From contig CAKZIN010000033.1 in the NCBI GenBank assembly GCA_936933955.1, positions 1-64,000 of the forward strand: a DNA stretch of 64,000 nt. Reading direction: 5' to 3'. A program made the position numbers and the translations under genes. Origin of the DNA: an uncultured Sphingopyxis sp. Its GTDB lineage: Bacteria; Pseudomonadota; Alphaproteobacteria; Sphingomonadales; Sphingomonadaceae. Shown piece by piece: positions 36,206-43,652 of this stretch. Position 1 is the first letter of the stretch, and every line of letters begins with the position of its first letter. The notes under the pieces were generated by a model that saw nothing but the letters and a program-made list of their open reading frames with translations, was not told the DNA's origin and made no database searches.

Positions 36206-37321
36206 TCAATGCGACCCGTGGCCGCGTTCGAGCCAGTCGTCGGACAGCATCTCTTCGATCCTGCTGACGGTGCGTTCAAACTCGAACGACCCATCGCCGG
36301 CGGGGTACAGCTCCGCAGGGGGCGCGTCGGCGCTTGCCAGCAGCTTCACGCCATATTCGTAAAGCGCGTCGATCAGCGTATTGAAGCGCGCGGCTTCGTT
36401 GCGCAGCTCCGGCCCCATGCGCGGAATGCCGACGATGATCACCGTGTGATAGCTGCGCGCGATGGCGAGGTAGTCCGCCGCGCCACGCGGCTCCCCGCAC
36501 AGCCGCTTGAATGAAAAAACTGCGACGCCCTTCAGGCTCTTGGGCACGTGCAGCGTGCGACCGCCGCCGACATCGAGCTCCGCCGAGGGCACCCGCGCGC
36601 GGTCGTCGACCTGCCAGTCGGTCATGCGGAAAAAGGCATCGGACAGCGCGGCGGTCGCGGCCGGGCCGTTGGGCACGTGCCAGCGCGCAAGGCCCGCCAT
36701 GCGATCGCGGCGGTAGTCGGTCGGCCCGTTGAGCGCGATCACCTCCAGCCGCCGCTCGATCAGCGCGATGAAGGGCAGGAAATGCTCGCGGTTGAGGCCG
36801 TTCAAGTAAAGCTGGTTGGGCGCGCGGTTGGAGGTGGTGACGATCGTCACCCCGCCCTCGATCAGCGCGGTGAACAACCGCGACATGATCATCGCGTCGG
36901 CGCTGTTGTTGACGATCATCTCGTCAAAGCAGAGCAGTCGCACTTCACGCGACATGTCGCGCGCGACGGCGATGACCGGATCGCCCGCCTCGGTCGCGCG
37001 CGCGGCGCGCAGGCGGGCGTGAACCTCGGCCATGAAAGCGTGAAAGTGCGCGCGGCGCTTGTCGGGAACCGCGACCTGGTCGTGGAACAGGTCCATCAGC
37101 ATCGACTTGCCGCGGCCGACCCCGCCCCAGAGGTAGATGCCGGCGGGTGCCTCCGCCCGCTTGGCGAGACCGATGCGCGCGAGCAACGACGCCGGCTTCG
37201 CCTCCGCACGGAGCGCGTCGGCGAGCGCATCGAGCCGCGCTGCGGCCGCGCGCTGCTCCGCGTCGGGGCGAAGCTCGCCATTTGCGACCAGTGCATCATA
37301 AGCGGCGAGGACGTTAGCCAT
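36206..37321 (-). CDS. zapE: Cell division ATPase ZapE (AFG1-like)
   Basis: ZapE is an AFG1-family ATPase that associates with the division ring; the eukaryotic relative acts on mitochondrial proteins. The 371-residue protein has Walker A GGVGRGKSMLMD (about 66-77), Walker B RLLCFDEMIVNN, then TTSNRAPNQLYLNGLNREHFLPFI and the PRMGPELRNEAARFNTLID segment near the C-terminus. The start is the ATG at 37321. In this clade it commonly precedes mdh, as here. Confidence 0.93.
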   Translation of the reverse strand: MANVLAAYDALVANGELRPDAEQRAAAARLDALADALRAEAKPASLLARIGLAKRAEAPAGIYLWGGVGRGKSMLMDLFHDQVAVPDKRRAHFHAFMAEVHARLRAARATEAGDPVIAVARDMSREVRLLCFDEMIVNNSADAMIMSRLFTALIEGGVTIVTTSNRAPNQLYLNGLNREHFLPFIALIERRLEVIALNGPTDYRRDRMAGLARWHVPNGPAATAALSDAFFRMTDWQVDDRARVPSAELDVGGGRTLHVPKSLKGVAVFSFKRLCGEPRGAADYLAIARSYHTVIIVGIPRMGPELRNEAARFNTLIDALYEYGVKLLASADAPPAELYPAGDGSFEFERTVSRIEEMLSDDWLERGHGSH

Positions 37322-37363
37322 CTATCCCCCTCCCCAGCGCGGGAAGGAACGACCTCGCCGCTG

Positions 37364-37813
37364 TCATCGCTGCGACGGTTTGCGGATCGTGCCGGAAAAG
37401 CTCGCCACCACCGCGTCGCCCTGCACTATCAGTCCGCGCAGAAAGGCGAGCCGACCTGTTTCGCGCACCAGCTCGGTCACCGCGTCGAGCGGCTCGCCGA
37501 TGCGACCCGCCCCGACGAACTGCGCGCTAAGGTCGAGCGTCACCGCAGGCCCGGCGCCGATCACGCCGAACTGGTTGGCGGCGGCGAACAGCGCGACGTC
37601 CATCAGCGAAAGGAGCGCCGCGCCATGAACATTGTCGCCGAGGTTGCTGTGCTGCCGTTCGGGCTGCATGCGCACGCGCGCCACGGGGCGGCCGTCGGGC
37701 GTGTCCGCCTCGCGCCGCACCGCCAGCGGCTCGATCAGTGCGTTGAAGCGGGTCGGATCGTTGAGGTTCCAGCTGACCCAGCCGTCGCCCAGCTCGGCAG
37801 AAGAGAAATGCAC
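37364..37813 (-). CDS. PaaI-type hotdog thioesterase
   Basis: A hotdog-fold acyl-CoA thioesterase of about 149 residues. The conserved DNVHGAALLSLMDVALFAAA contains the HG motif and the helix with the catalytic acidic residue of the PaaI/YbgC branch. The substrate is unknown. There is no in-frame ATG between the sdhB stop and the conserved core. I placed the start at GTG 37813 (VHFSSAELGDGW), but a CTG right at the sdhB stop or an ATG at 37951 deep inside sdhB would be longer alternatives. The location between sdhB and zapE suggests co-transcription only. Confidence 0.75.
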   Translation of the reverse strand: MHFSSAELGDGWVSWNLNDPTRFNALIEPLAVRREADTPDGRPVARVRMQPERQHSNLGDNVHGAALLSLMDVALFAAANQFGVIGAGPAVTLDLSAQFVGAGRIGEPLDAVTELVRETGRLAFLRGLIVQGDAVVASFSGTIRKPSQR

Positions 37814-37878
37814 GCCTGCCCGCGCGCTCGCTTCATGCGCGAGCCGCGTCGCCGGCGCCGTGCCGTGCGCCGCCTCGC

Positions 37879-38661
37879 TCAGACCGCGCGCTCCACCACC
37901 AGCTTCTTGATCTCCGCAATCGCGCGCGCTGGGTTGAGGCCCTTGGGGCACGCGTTGGCGCAGTTCATGATGGTGTGGCAGCGATAAAGGCGGAACGGAT
38001 CTTCGAGCTCGTCCAGCCGCTCACCCGCGAACTCATCGCGGCTGTCGGCGAGCCAGCGATAGGCCTGGAGCAGGATCGCCGGCCCGAGGAACTTGTCGCT
38101 GTTCCACCAATAGCTCGGGCAACTCGACGAGCAGCAGGCGCACAGGATGCATTCGTAGAGCCCGTCGAGCTCCGCACGCTGCTCTGGCGATTGCAGCCGT
38201 TCCTTACCCGACGGGGCGGTGGTCTTCGTCTTCAGCCACGGCTCGATCGAGGCATATTGCGCGTAGAAGTGGGTGAAGTCAGGGACGAGGTCCTTGATCA
38301 CTTCCATGTGCGGCAGCGGGGTGATGGTCACCTCGCCCTTCAAATCCTCGATCGCGGTGGTGCAGGCGAGGCCGTTGAGCCCGTTCATGTTCATCGAGCA
38401 CGAACCGCAGATCCCCTCGCGGCACGACCGGCGGAAGGTCAGCGTCGAATCGATCTCACCCTTGATCTTGAACAGCGCGTCGAGAACCATCGGCCCGCAG
38501 TCGTCGAGGTCGATCTCGAACGTGTCGTAGCGCGGGTTCTGGCCGCTTTCGGGATCGTAGCGGTAGATTTTGAACCGCTTCACGCGCTTGCCGCCGTCGA
38601 CCTTGTTGACGGTGCGGGCGGCGCTGATGCGGCTGTTCGCGGGCAGGCGGAATTCGGCCAT
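37879..38661 (-). CDS. sdhB: Succinate dehydrogenase iron-sulfur subunit
   Basis: SdhB passes electrons from the FAD of SdhA to quinone through three Fe-S clusters. In 260 residues the [2Fe-2S] ligands are Cys80, Cys85, Cys88 and Cys100 ([10 protein letters not shown]...AC), and the [4Fe-4S] and [3Fe-4S] sites are [12 protein letters not shown] and [17 protein letters not shown]. All ligands are present. The other subunit genes are absent: upstream is an esterase gene 43 bp away, and downstream the thioesterase. sdhCDA must lie elsewhere. Confidence 0.96.
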   Translation of the reverse strand: MAEFRLPANSRISAARTVNKVDGGKRVKRFKIYRYDPESGQNPRYDTFEIDLDDCGPMVLDALFKIKGEIDSTLTFRRSCREGICGSCSMNMNGLNGLACTTAIEDLKGEVTITPLPHMEVIKDLVPDFTHFYAQYASIEPWLKTKTTAPSGKERLQSPEQRAELDGLYECILCACCSSSCPSYWWNSDKFLGPAILLQAYRWLADSRDEFAGERLDELEDPFRLYRCHTIMNCANACPKGLNPARAIAEIKKLVVERAV

Positions 38662-38703
38662 AACGAGACTGCGTTCTTTCGTGCGATACGGTTCGTCTGT
38701 CGC

Positions 38704-39654
38704 TTACGCGCCCGACGGCGTTCCGCGCAAGGCGCTTGGCGCATTCCCATCGCGCGCGAGCATCCCCCGCGCCGCCGCCACCGCATCGTCGAGCAGCGGC
38801 GCATCGCCACGGAACGGGCGCGCGAGCGGCTTGACGCTGCCCGCGTGGGTCATGCCGGGGTAGAGCTTGACCTCGACCGGCGCACCCACCCGCTGCAATG
38901 CCGCGCTGAGGTTGTCGATGTTGCGGCGCTTGACGCTCGTGTCCGAGAGCCCCCACGCGAGCCACATCGGCGGCGCATCGGCGCGCGCGAAGTTGACGGG
39001 TTGGGTATCGCCGATCGGCTGAGCGCGGCCCATCACGCGCTCCGAGCCGGAGCCGGGATCGAACGGCAGCCAGTCATAGGGTCCCGCGAGCCCGATCACC
39101 CCAGCGACAGCCGCGTTGTCGTTCCCCAGCCAGCGCCGGTCGAGCGCGACCAGTGTCGCGATGTGCGCGCCTGCACTGTGTCCCGCGAGCACCAGCCGCT
39201 CGCCGTCGCCGCCAAAGCGCGCGATATTGGCGCGGGTCCAGCGCACCGCCGCCGCCGCATCCTGCATGAAGTTGGGCCACCGCCCCGCATCGCCCAGGCG
39301 GTAGCCGACGGCCACGGTTACGAACCCCCGGCTCGCAAAGGCGCGGCCCGCAAAGCCATAGGCTTCGCGGCTGCCGCTGGTCCAACCGCCGCCGTGGAAC
39401 CAGACGATCACCGGCGCCTTCGCCCCGGGTGCGAGGTTGGCGGGAGTCCACACGTCGACGCGCTGCACCCCCGCGGGGTCATTGGCGTAGGCGAGGCCCT
39501 TCGCCGCGAGGCGCACCGGCTGCTCCCGCGCATCCGCGGGGCTCACCCGGTCGAGCAGGTTGAGCAGCCCCGGTTGCGACCAGCCCGACGCGAAGCCCGC
39601 AACTATCGCCAGCAGCGTCAGCAAGGCGAGCAGCCCCAGCAGCCATTTCGACAT
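38704..39654 (-). CDS. Alpha/beta hydrolase, HSL-like esterase
   Basis: A 316-residue hydrolase with one N-terminal transmembrane or signal-anchor helix (residues about 4-24). The oxyanion-hole motif is WFHGGGW, the nucleophile elbow GHSAGAH, and the likely acid and His lie in WGLSDTSV and GMTHAGSV. This is the BD-FAE/hormone-sensitive-lipase-like fold with a small-ester or peptidase activity that the sequence does not define. The start is the ATG at 39654, three bases after a GTG. It is divergent from the lipid kinase gene and precedes sdhB. Confidence 0.85.
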   Translation of the reverse strand: MSKWLLGLLALLTLLAIVAGFASGWSQPGLLNLLDRVSPADAREQPVRLAAKGLAYANDPAGVQRVDVWTPANLAPGAKAPVIVWFHGGGWTSGSREAYGFAGRAFASRGFVTVAVGYRLGDAGRWPNFMQDAAAAVRWTRANIARFGGDGERLVLAGHSAGAHIATLVALDRRWLGNDNAAVAGVIGLAGPYDWLPFDPGSGSERVMGRAQPIGDTQPVNFARADAPPMWLAWGLSDTSVKRRNIDNLSAALQRVGAPVEVKLYPGMTHAGSVKPLARPFRGDAPLLDDAVAAARGMLARDGNAPSALRGTPSGA

Positions 39655-39705
39655 CACTCGCCCCTTTTACCTTGACGCTCACCAACCGCGCCCCACACTC
39701 CCCCT

Positions 39706-40563
39706 ATGACACAGCTCTGGCTCATCGTGAATCGCGCAAGCGGCAGTTTTGACGAGACGATCATCGAGCGCGTGCTCGAGGCGGCGCAGCGCAGCGGCGG
39801 CACGCTCGCCAACGTCATCGCTCTGCCCGACGACGACCTCCCGACCCGTGAGGCGCTGGAGGCGGCGGGCGTCGACATGCTCGCCATCTACACCGGCGAC
39901 GGCACCATCAACGGCACCTGCGCCAAAATCGGCGAGTGGGGCGGGCGCGTGCTCGTATTGCCCGGCGGCACGATGAACCTTCTCTCGCGGCGGTTGCATG
40001 GCGAGGACGCCGACCCAGCCGAGATCGTGGCGCGCGCACTCGCCGCGCCCGACCGCACGCAGCCGGTGACGGTGCTCGAAAGCGACGACCCGGAGTTGGA
40101 CGTGACCGGCCTTGTCGGGGCGTTCGTCGGGCCGACGACGGCGTGGGGCGACGTTCGCGAAGTGCTGCGCCACCGCGACATCGGCGGACTTCTCGAGGCG
40201 ATCCCGCGTGCGGTGCGCGAAACCTTTGGCGGCGACCAGGTCTTCGTCGCGGGATCCGACCAAACCTATCCCGCGATCTACGTCGAGCCGGTCGACGGCA
40301 AGCTCGACCTGATGGGCTATTCCGCCGACGGCGCGGGCGACCTTCTCAGCCACGGCTTCGCCTGGATGGGCGGCGATTTCCGCAACGGGCCGCACGACGA
40401 CCTCGGTTCGTGCACCGAAGTGACCATCGATTCTGAGGCCGGGACCGTCGGGCTGCTGGTCGATGGGGAGCGGGGCGAGGCGGCGACGCCACTGGTGCTG
40501 CGCGCGCGCACCTCACCGCTGCGCTTTGTCGCCACGCGGAGCGGTGCTAGCGCCTCCGCATGA
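39706..40563 (+). CDS. Diacylglycerol/lipid kinase family protein
   Basis: A 285-residue protein with a DAGK catalytic domain: the nucleotide-binding signature is YTGDGTING, followed by LPGGTMNLLSRRL, typical of bacterial lipid kinases such as DgkB or YegS. The C-terminal beta-sandwich is present. The lipid substrate is unknown. The stop shares four bases with the ATG of the next gene (ATGA), so the kinase and phosphoesterase are made together. Such pairing may mean linked phosphorylation and hydrolysis, but this is inference. Confidence 0.87.
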   Translation: MTQLWLIVNRASGSFDETIIERVLEAAQRSGGTLANVIALPDDDLPTREALEAAGVDMLAIYTGDGTINGTCAKIGEWGGRVLVLPGGTMNLLSRRLHGEDADPAEIVARALAAPDRTQPVTVLESDDPELDVTGLVGAFVGPTTAWGDVREVLRHRDIGGLLEAIPRAVRETFGGDQVFVAGSDQTYPAIYVEPVDGKLDLMGYSADGAGDLLSHGFAWMGGDFRNGPHDDLGSCTEVTIDSEAGTVGLLVDGERGEAATPLVLRARTSPLRFVATRSGASASA

Positions 40564-41399
40564 TCCGACTTTTCCACGCGAGCGACCTTCATTTCGGCTG
40601 CGAGGACCGCGCCGCGCTCGACTGGTTCGCGGCATGCGTGGAGCGGGAAAAGCCCGATGCGCTGGCCATCACGGGCGACCTCACCATGCGCGCGCGCCAG
40701 CGCGAATTCGACGCCGCGGGGGAGTGGATCGCCGCGCTGAAGGCGCCCGCGACGGTCGAGGTCGGCAACCACGACCTCCCCTATTTCAACCCGCTCGAAC
40801 GCTTCACCCGCCCCTATCACCGTATTCGCCGCATCGAACGACTGGTTGAGCGCGAGATCGAGTTGCAGGGCCTCGCCATCGTCCCGCTCAAGACGACGGC
40901 ACGGGCGCAGTGGCGGCTCGACTGGTCCAAGGGTGCGGTCGGCGACAAGGCGCTCGCCAAGACCATGGACGCGCTCGCCAACATGCCGAGCGACGGCTCG
41001 CGGGTGACGCTCGTCACCGCGCACCATCCGCTCGAGGAAGCGGGGACGCGCGGGCAGGCGCTTACCAAGGGCGGCAAGCGCGCGCTCGCCGCGCTCGCCG
41101 GCGCGGGGGTGACCGCGGTGCTGTCGGGCCATGTCCACGACGCCTTCGACCTGATGCGGGAGACCGCCAACGGCCCCATTCGCATGATCGGTGCGGGCAC
41201 GCTGTCGCAGCGCATCCGCTCCACCCCGCCATCGTTCAACGAACTGCGCATCGTCGACGGGCGCGTCGAGGTTCGGGTGCGGACCTTTGGCGAAAGCCCG
41301 CCGACGGAGGATATGCAGATCCCCGACGTACCGGAGGATTCGCAGGTCCGCCCCGGCGAACCCATCGCGCCCCGCGCCGCGCCGTCGACCACCAGCTGA
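40560..41399 (+). CDS. Calcineurin-like metallophosphoesterase
   Basis: A 279-residue phosphoesterase with the dimetal motifs in order: D-x-H (Asp9, His11 in ASDLHFG), ITGDLT, VGNHD, AHHP and GHVHD. The substrate could be a nucleotide, phospholipid headgroup or other phosphodiester. It is distinct from the CpdA-like protein at 46536-47426, having no LDTLEP-type segment. It overlaps the lipid kinase gene by 4 bp. Downstream, a 128-bp gap holds an imperfect hairpin (41473-41495). Confidence 0.85.
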   Translation: MIRLFHASDLHFGCEDRAALDWFAACVEREKPDALAITGDLTMRARQREFDAAGEWIAALKAPATVEVGNHDLPYFNPLERFTRPYHRIRRIERLVEREIELQGLAIVPLKTTARAQWRLDWSKGAVGDKALAKTMDALANMPSDGSRVTLVTAHHPLEEAGTRGQALTKGGKRALAALAGAGVTAVLSGHVHDAFDLMRETANGPIRMIGAGTLSQRIRSTPPSFNELRIVDGRVEVRVRTFGESPPTEDMQIPDVPEDSQVRPGEPIAPRAAPSTTS

Positions 41400-41527
41400 G
41401 GCATCTTAGCAAGCACGGCCGACGTAGCCGCTTGTCAACGCGGAGGCATCAAGTTATCCGCTCCGGTGGGGGATCGTTCGCCGCTGGCGAATGATGGCGT
41501 GCGCGTTGCGCCGCCGAAAGGGTGGTT

Positions 41528-42802
41528 ATGAAAATCGTTAGCCTGGGCACGGCGGGCTGCCTGACGACGCTGATCGCACTCGCGTCGCCGTTCGCTGCGC
41601 GCGCGCAGGATGCGGAGGCGCACATCGACCTCGTCCTCGATGCGTCGGCCGATGCCGACGGCGCTCGACGGTTGGCGCGGACGCAGGCGAGCGCCGGGGA
41701 CATGTCGGGCGCCGCGAGTACGCTCGAGCGCGCGTTGCTGCGCGAACCGCGCACTGGAACCGACGCCGACATGTTGCGGCTCGAATATGCGGCGCTGCTT
41801 TGTCGCCTCGATGATCGTGCGCGTGCGCAGTATCAGTTGGGCAACGTATCCAACACGAACGCGGCCGAATGGGAACGCGTGCGCGCGGCGTGCGGCGATA
41901 TCGCGATACCGACAGCGCAGAGAGCGGCGAGCGATGGTTTGCGTGGAGCGGTCTGGGCCGGCCTCGCCTTTGACGGCGACGCTTACGGCCAGATCCAGAA
42001 CGACCCGTTCATCGCCAACACCCCCGCCGCGCGCGATGATGGTGTATCGTTCGTCGCTGGCTTGAGCCTCCAGGGACGGGGTGCGGCGGGCGGACGGAGC
42101 TTCGTCTATTACGGCGCCGACGCGCTGACAAAGAACAGCATAATCGCCGGCCCGCGTGTCCATTATCAAGTCGGGAGCGCGCGACTGGGGTTCGGCACCG
42201 CGCTCGCCGAACGTGGCGACTTCATACTCGGCGGCGTCATCCGCCACGCGCGGCTATCCGATGCGCCCTACGTGACCGAATATGGCGGCCAGGTGTCGGT
42301 CGGAATACGGACGACGCCGACAACGCGCTGGTCGATCGATGGAGAGATCGTCGCGCAGGATTATCACGGGCTCGCCTTTGGCGCGACACGCGACGGTACG
42401 CGCTACGATGTCGGTATCGTGCACCGGCAGACGCCCGACGCCGGCGCGCGCTGGGTGCTCGGCGCAGCGTTCGAGGCAAAGGACGCGCGCGACCGGACGC
42501 TCGCCTACACCGGTGGGCGCGCGTTCGGCGCGGTCGAATGGCCGATCAGCGACAATGGCAGCTACGCCAACCTGTCGGCGACCGTGCGCTACCTCGACTA
42601 TCGCGATCCGTCGCTGACCGTCCGCGGCGACCGCGAATGGCGCGGGTTCCTGCGGGGAGCGATCGGCATCGCCGCTGGGTCGGGCTGGTTCGTCGAGCCA
42701 GCGGTGAGCTACACCACGCGCATCATCGACTCACCGTCGCCGCAGCGCGACTACAGCAGCGTCGGGGCGGAACTTCGCCTCGTCCATCGGTTCGGGGGTT
42801 GA
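41528..42802 (+). CDS. TPR-like outer-membrane beta-barrel protein
   Basis: A 424-residue exported protein. The signal peptide ends near ASPFAARAQ. Residues about 30-125 are helical and TPR-like (RTQASAGDMSGAASTLERALLREPR, EYAALLCRLDDRARAQYQLGN). From about residue 135 to the end, alternating amphipathic strands and short turns suggest a transmembrane beta-barrel ending in the aromatic LRLVHRFGG. This layout recalls SLAM-like or pilus-like outer membrane proteins; no ligand can be named. The ATG at 41528, with AAAGGG 8 nt before it, is preferred over the GTG at 41522. It lies 4 bp before the FecR-domain gene. Confidence 0.75.
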   Translation: MKIVSLGTAGCLTTLIALASPFAARAQDAEAHIDLVLDASADADGARRLARTQASAGDMSGAASTLERALLREPRTGTDADMLRLEYAALLCRLDDRARAQYQLGNVSNTNAAEWERVRAACGDIAIPTAQRAASDGLRGAVWAGLAFDGDAYGQIQNDPFIANTPAARDDGVSFVAGLSLQGRGAAGGRSFVYYGADALTKNSIIAGPRVHYQVGSARLGFGTALAERGDFILGGVIRHARLSDAPYVTEYGGQVSVGIRTTPTTRWSIDGEIVAQDYHGLAFGATRDGTRYDVGIVHRQTPDAGARWVLGAAFEAKDARDRTLAYTGGRAFGAVEWPISDNGSYANLSATVRYLDYRDPSLTVRGDREWRGFLRGAIGIAAGSGWFVEPAVSYTTRIIDSPSPQRDYSSVGAELRLVHRFGG

Positions 42803-42806
42803 CGAT

Positions 42807-43619
42807 ATGACCCAGTTCAAGCTTGCTCGAGTGGCGGCGGTCGCTGCCGGTATCGCTCTCGCCCCTCCGGCCGCAGCGCAGACCGTCGGGGTCAACTCAG
42901 CGGTGGTCAACACCGTGCAGATGACCACCGACGCGCAGCCAACGCTGCACGCGGCGGCCGTACGCGAACGCGTCTCGCTGGGGCGCGAGATCCGGACCGG
43001 CGCGGCCAGTCGCTTGCAGGTGCTCCTGCTCGACCGATCGAATTTTCAGGTCGGCGCCAACGCTCGCATCACCGTCGACCGTTTCGTCTACGACCCCGCA
43101 CGCTCGGCGAGTGCGGTCGGCATGTCGGTGGCGCGCGGCGCCTTCCGCTTCATGTCGGGCCGACCGACGCACGCCAATCCCGGCCAGTCGTCCATCCGCA
43201 CCCCGGTCGCCACGATCGGCATCCGCGGCACGATCGTCGAAGGGGTCGTCGGTGAGGACGCGGTCGCCATCGCGCGCGCGGAACTCGGCGTAGATCGGGT
43301 CGCAGGCGCCGATGCTGGAACCGCCTCGCTGATCCTGCTGCGTGGACCTGGAGCGGCGGCGCAAGGTACGACGGCGGGCGCAATCGACGTCGCCGCGGGT
43401 GGTCGAACGGTCCCGGTCGAACGCGCCGGCTTTGCGGTCTTCGTCGGCGGCGCCGACCAACCACCGATTGGCCCGTTCGAGCTCAGCGCCGAGGGCCATG
43501 CCCGGTTGTCGGCGCTGCTCGGCGACCCACGCGTCGTTCGCGGCGACTTGGGCCTGGACCCACGGGCGACCAGTCCAATCACCGACCTCAACCTGCAAGG
43601 CCCCGCCACGCGGTTCTGA
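42807..43619 (+). CDS. Exported FecR-domain protein
   Basis: A 270-residue exported protein (signal peptide cut near APPAAAQ) with a FecR-type beta-sandwich, recognisable by the pair RTGAASRLQVLLLDRSNFQVG and the TPVATIGIRGTIVEG motif. FecR domains of this periplasmic kind often sit beside CHASE2 cyclases and beta-barrels and are thought to bind ligand or carbohydrate; this one is free of an anti-sigma N-terminal domain. It follows the barrel gene by 4 bp, so the two are co-transcribed. The stop is 33 bp from the 3' end of the convergent cyclase gene. Confidence 0.82.
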   Translation: MTQFKLARVAAVAAGIALAPPAAAQTVGVNSAVVNTVQMTTDAQPTLHAAAVRERVSLGREIRTGAASRLQVLLLDRSNFQVGANARITVDRFVYDPARSASAVGMSVARGAFRFMSGRPTHANPGQSSIRTPVATIGIRGTIVEGVVGEDAVAIARAELGVDRVAGADAGTASLILLRGPGAAAQGTTAGAIDVAAGGRTVPVERAGFAVFVGGADQPPIGPFELSAEGHARLSALLGDPRVVRGDLGLDPRATSPITDLNLQGPATRF

Positions 43620-43652
43620 CGCAACCGGGCGAGGATAGGAGGTCCTGGCCCG

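Noticed and set aside
41473..41495. Imperfect hairpin after the metallophosphoesterase gene
   Set aside because: A 10-bp stem with one mismatch and no T-run; too weak to call a terminator.
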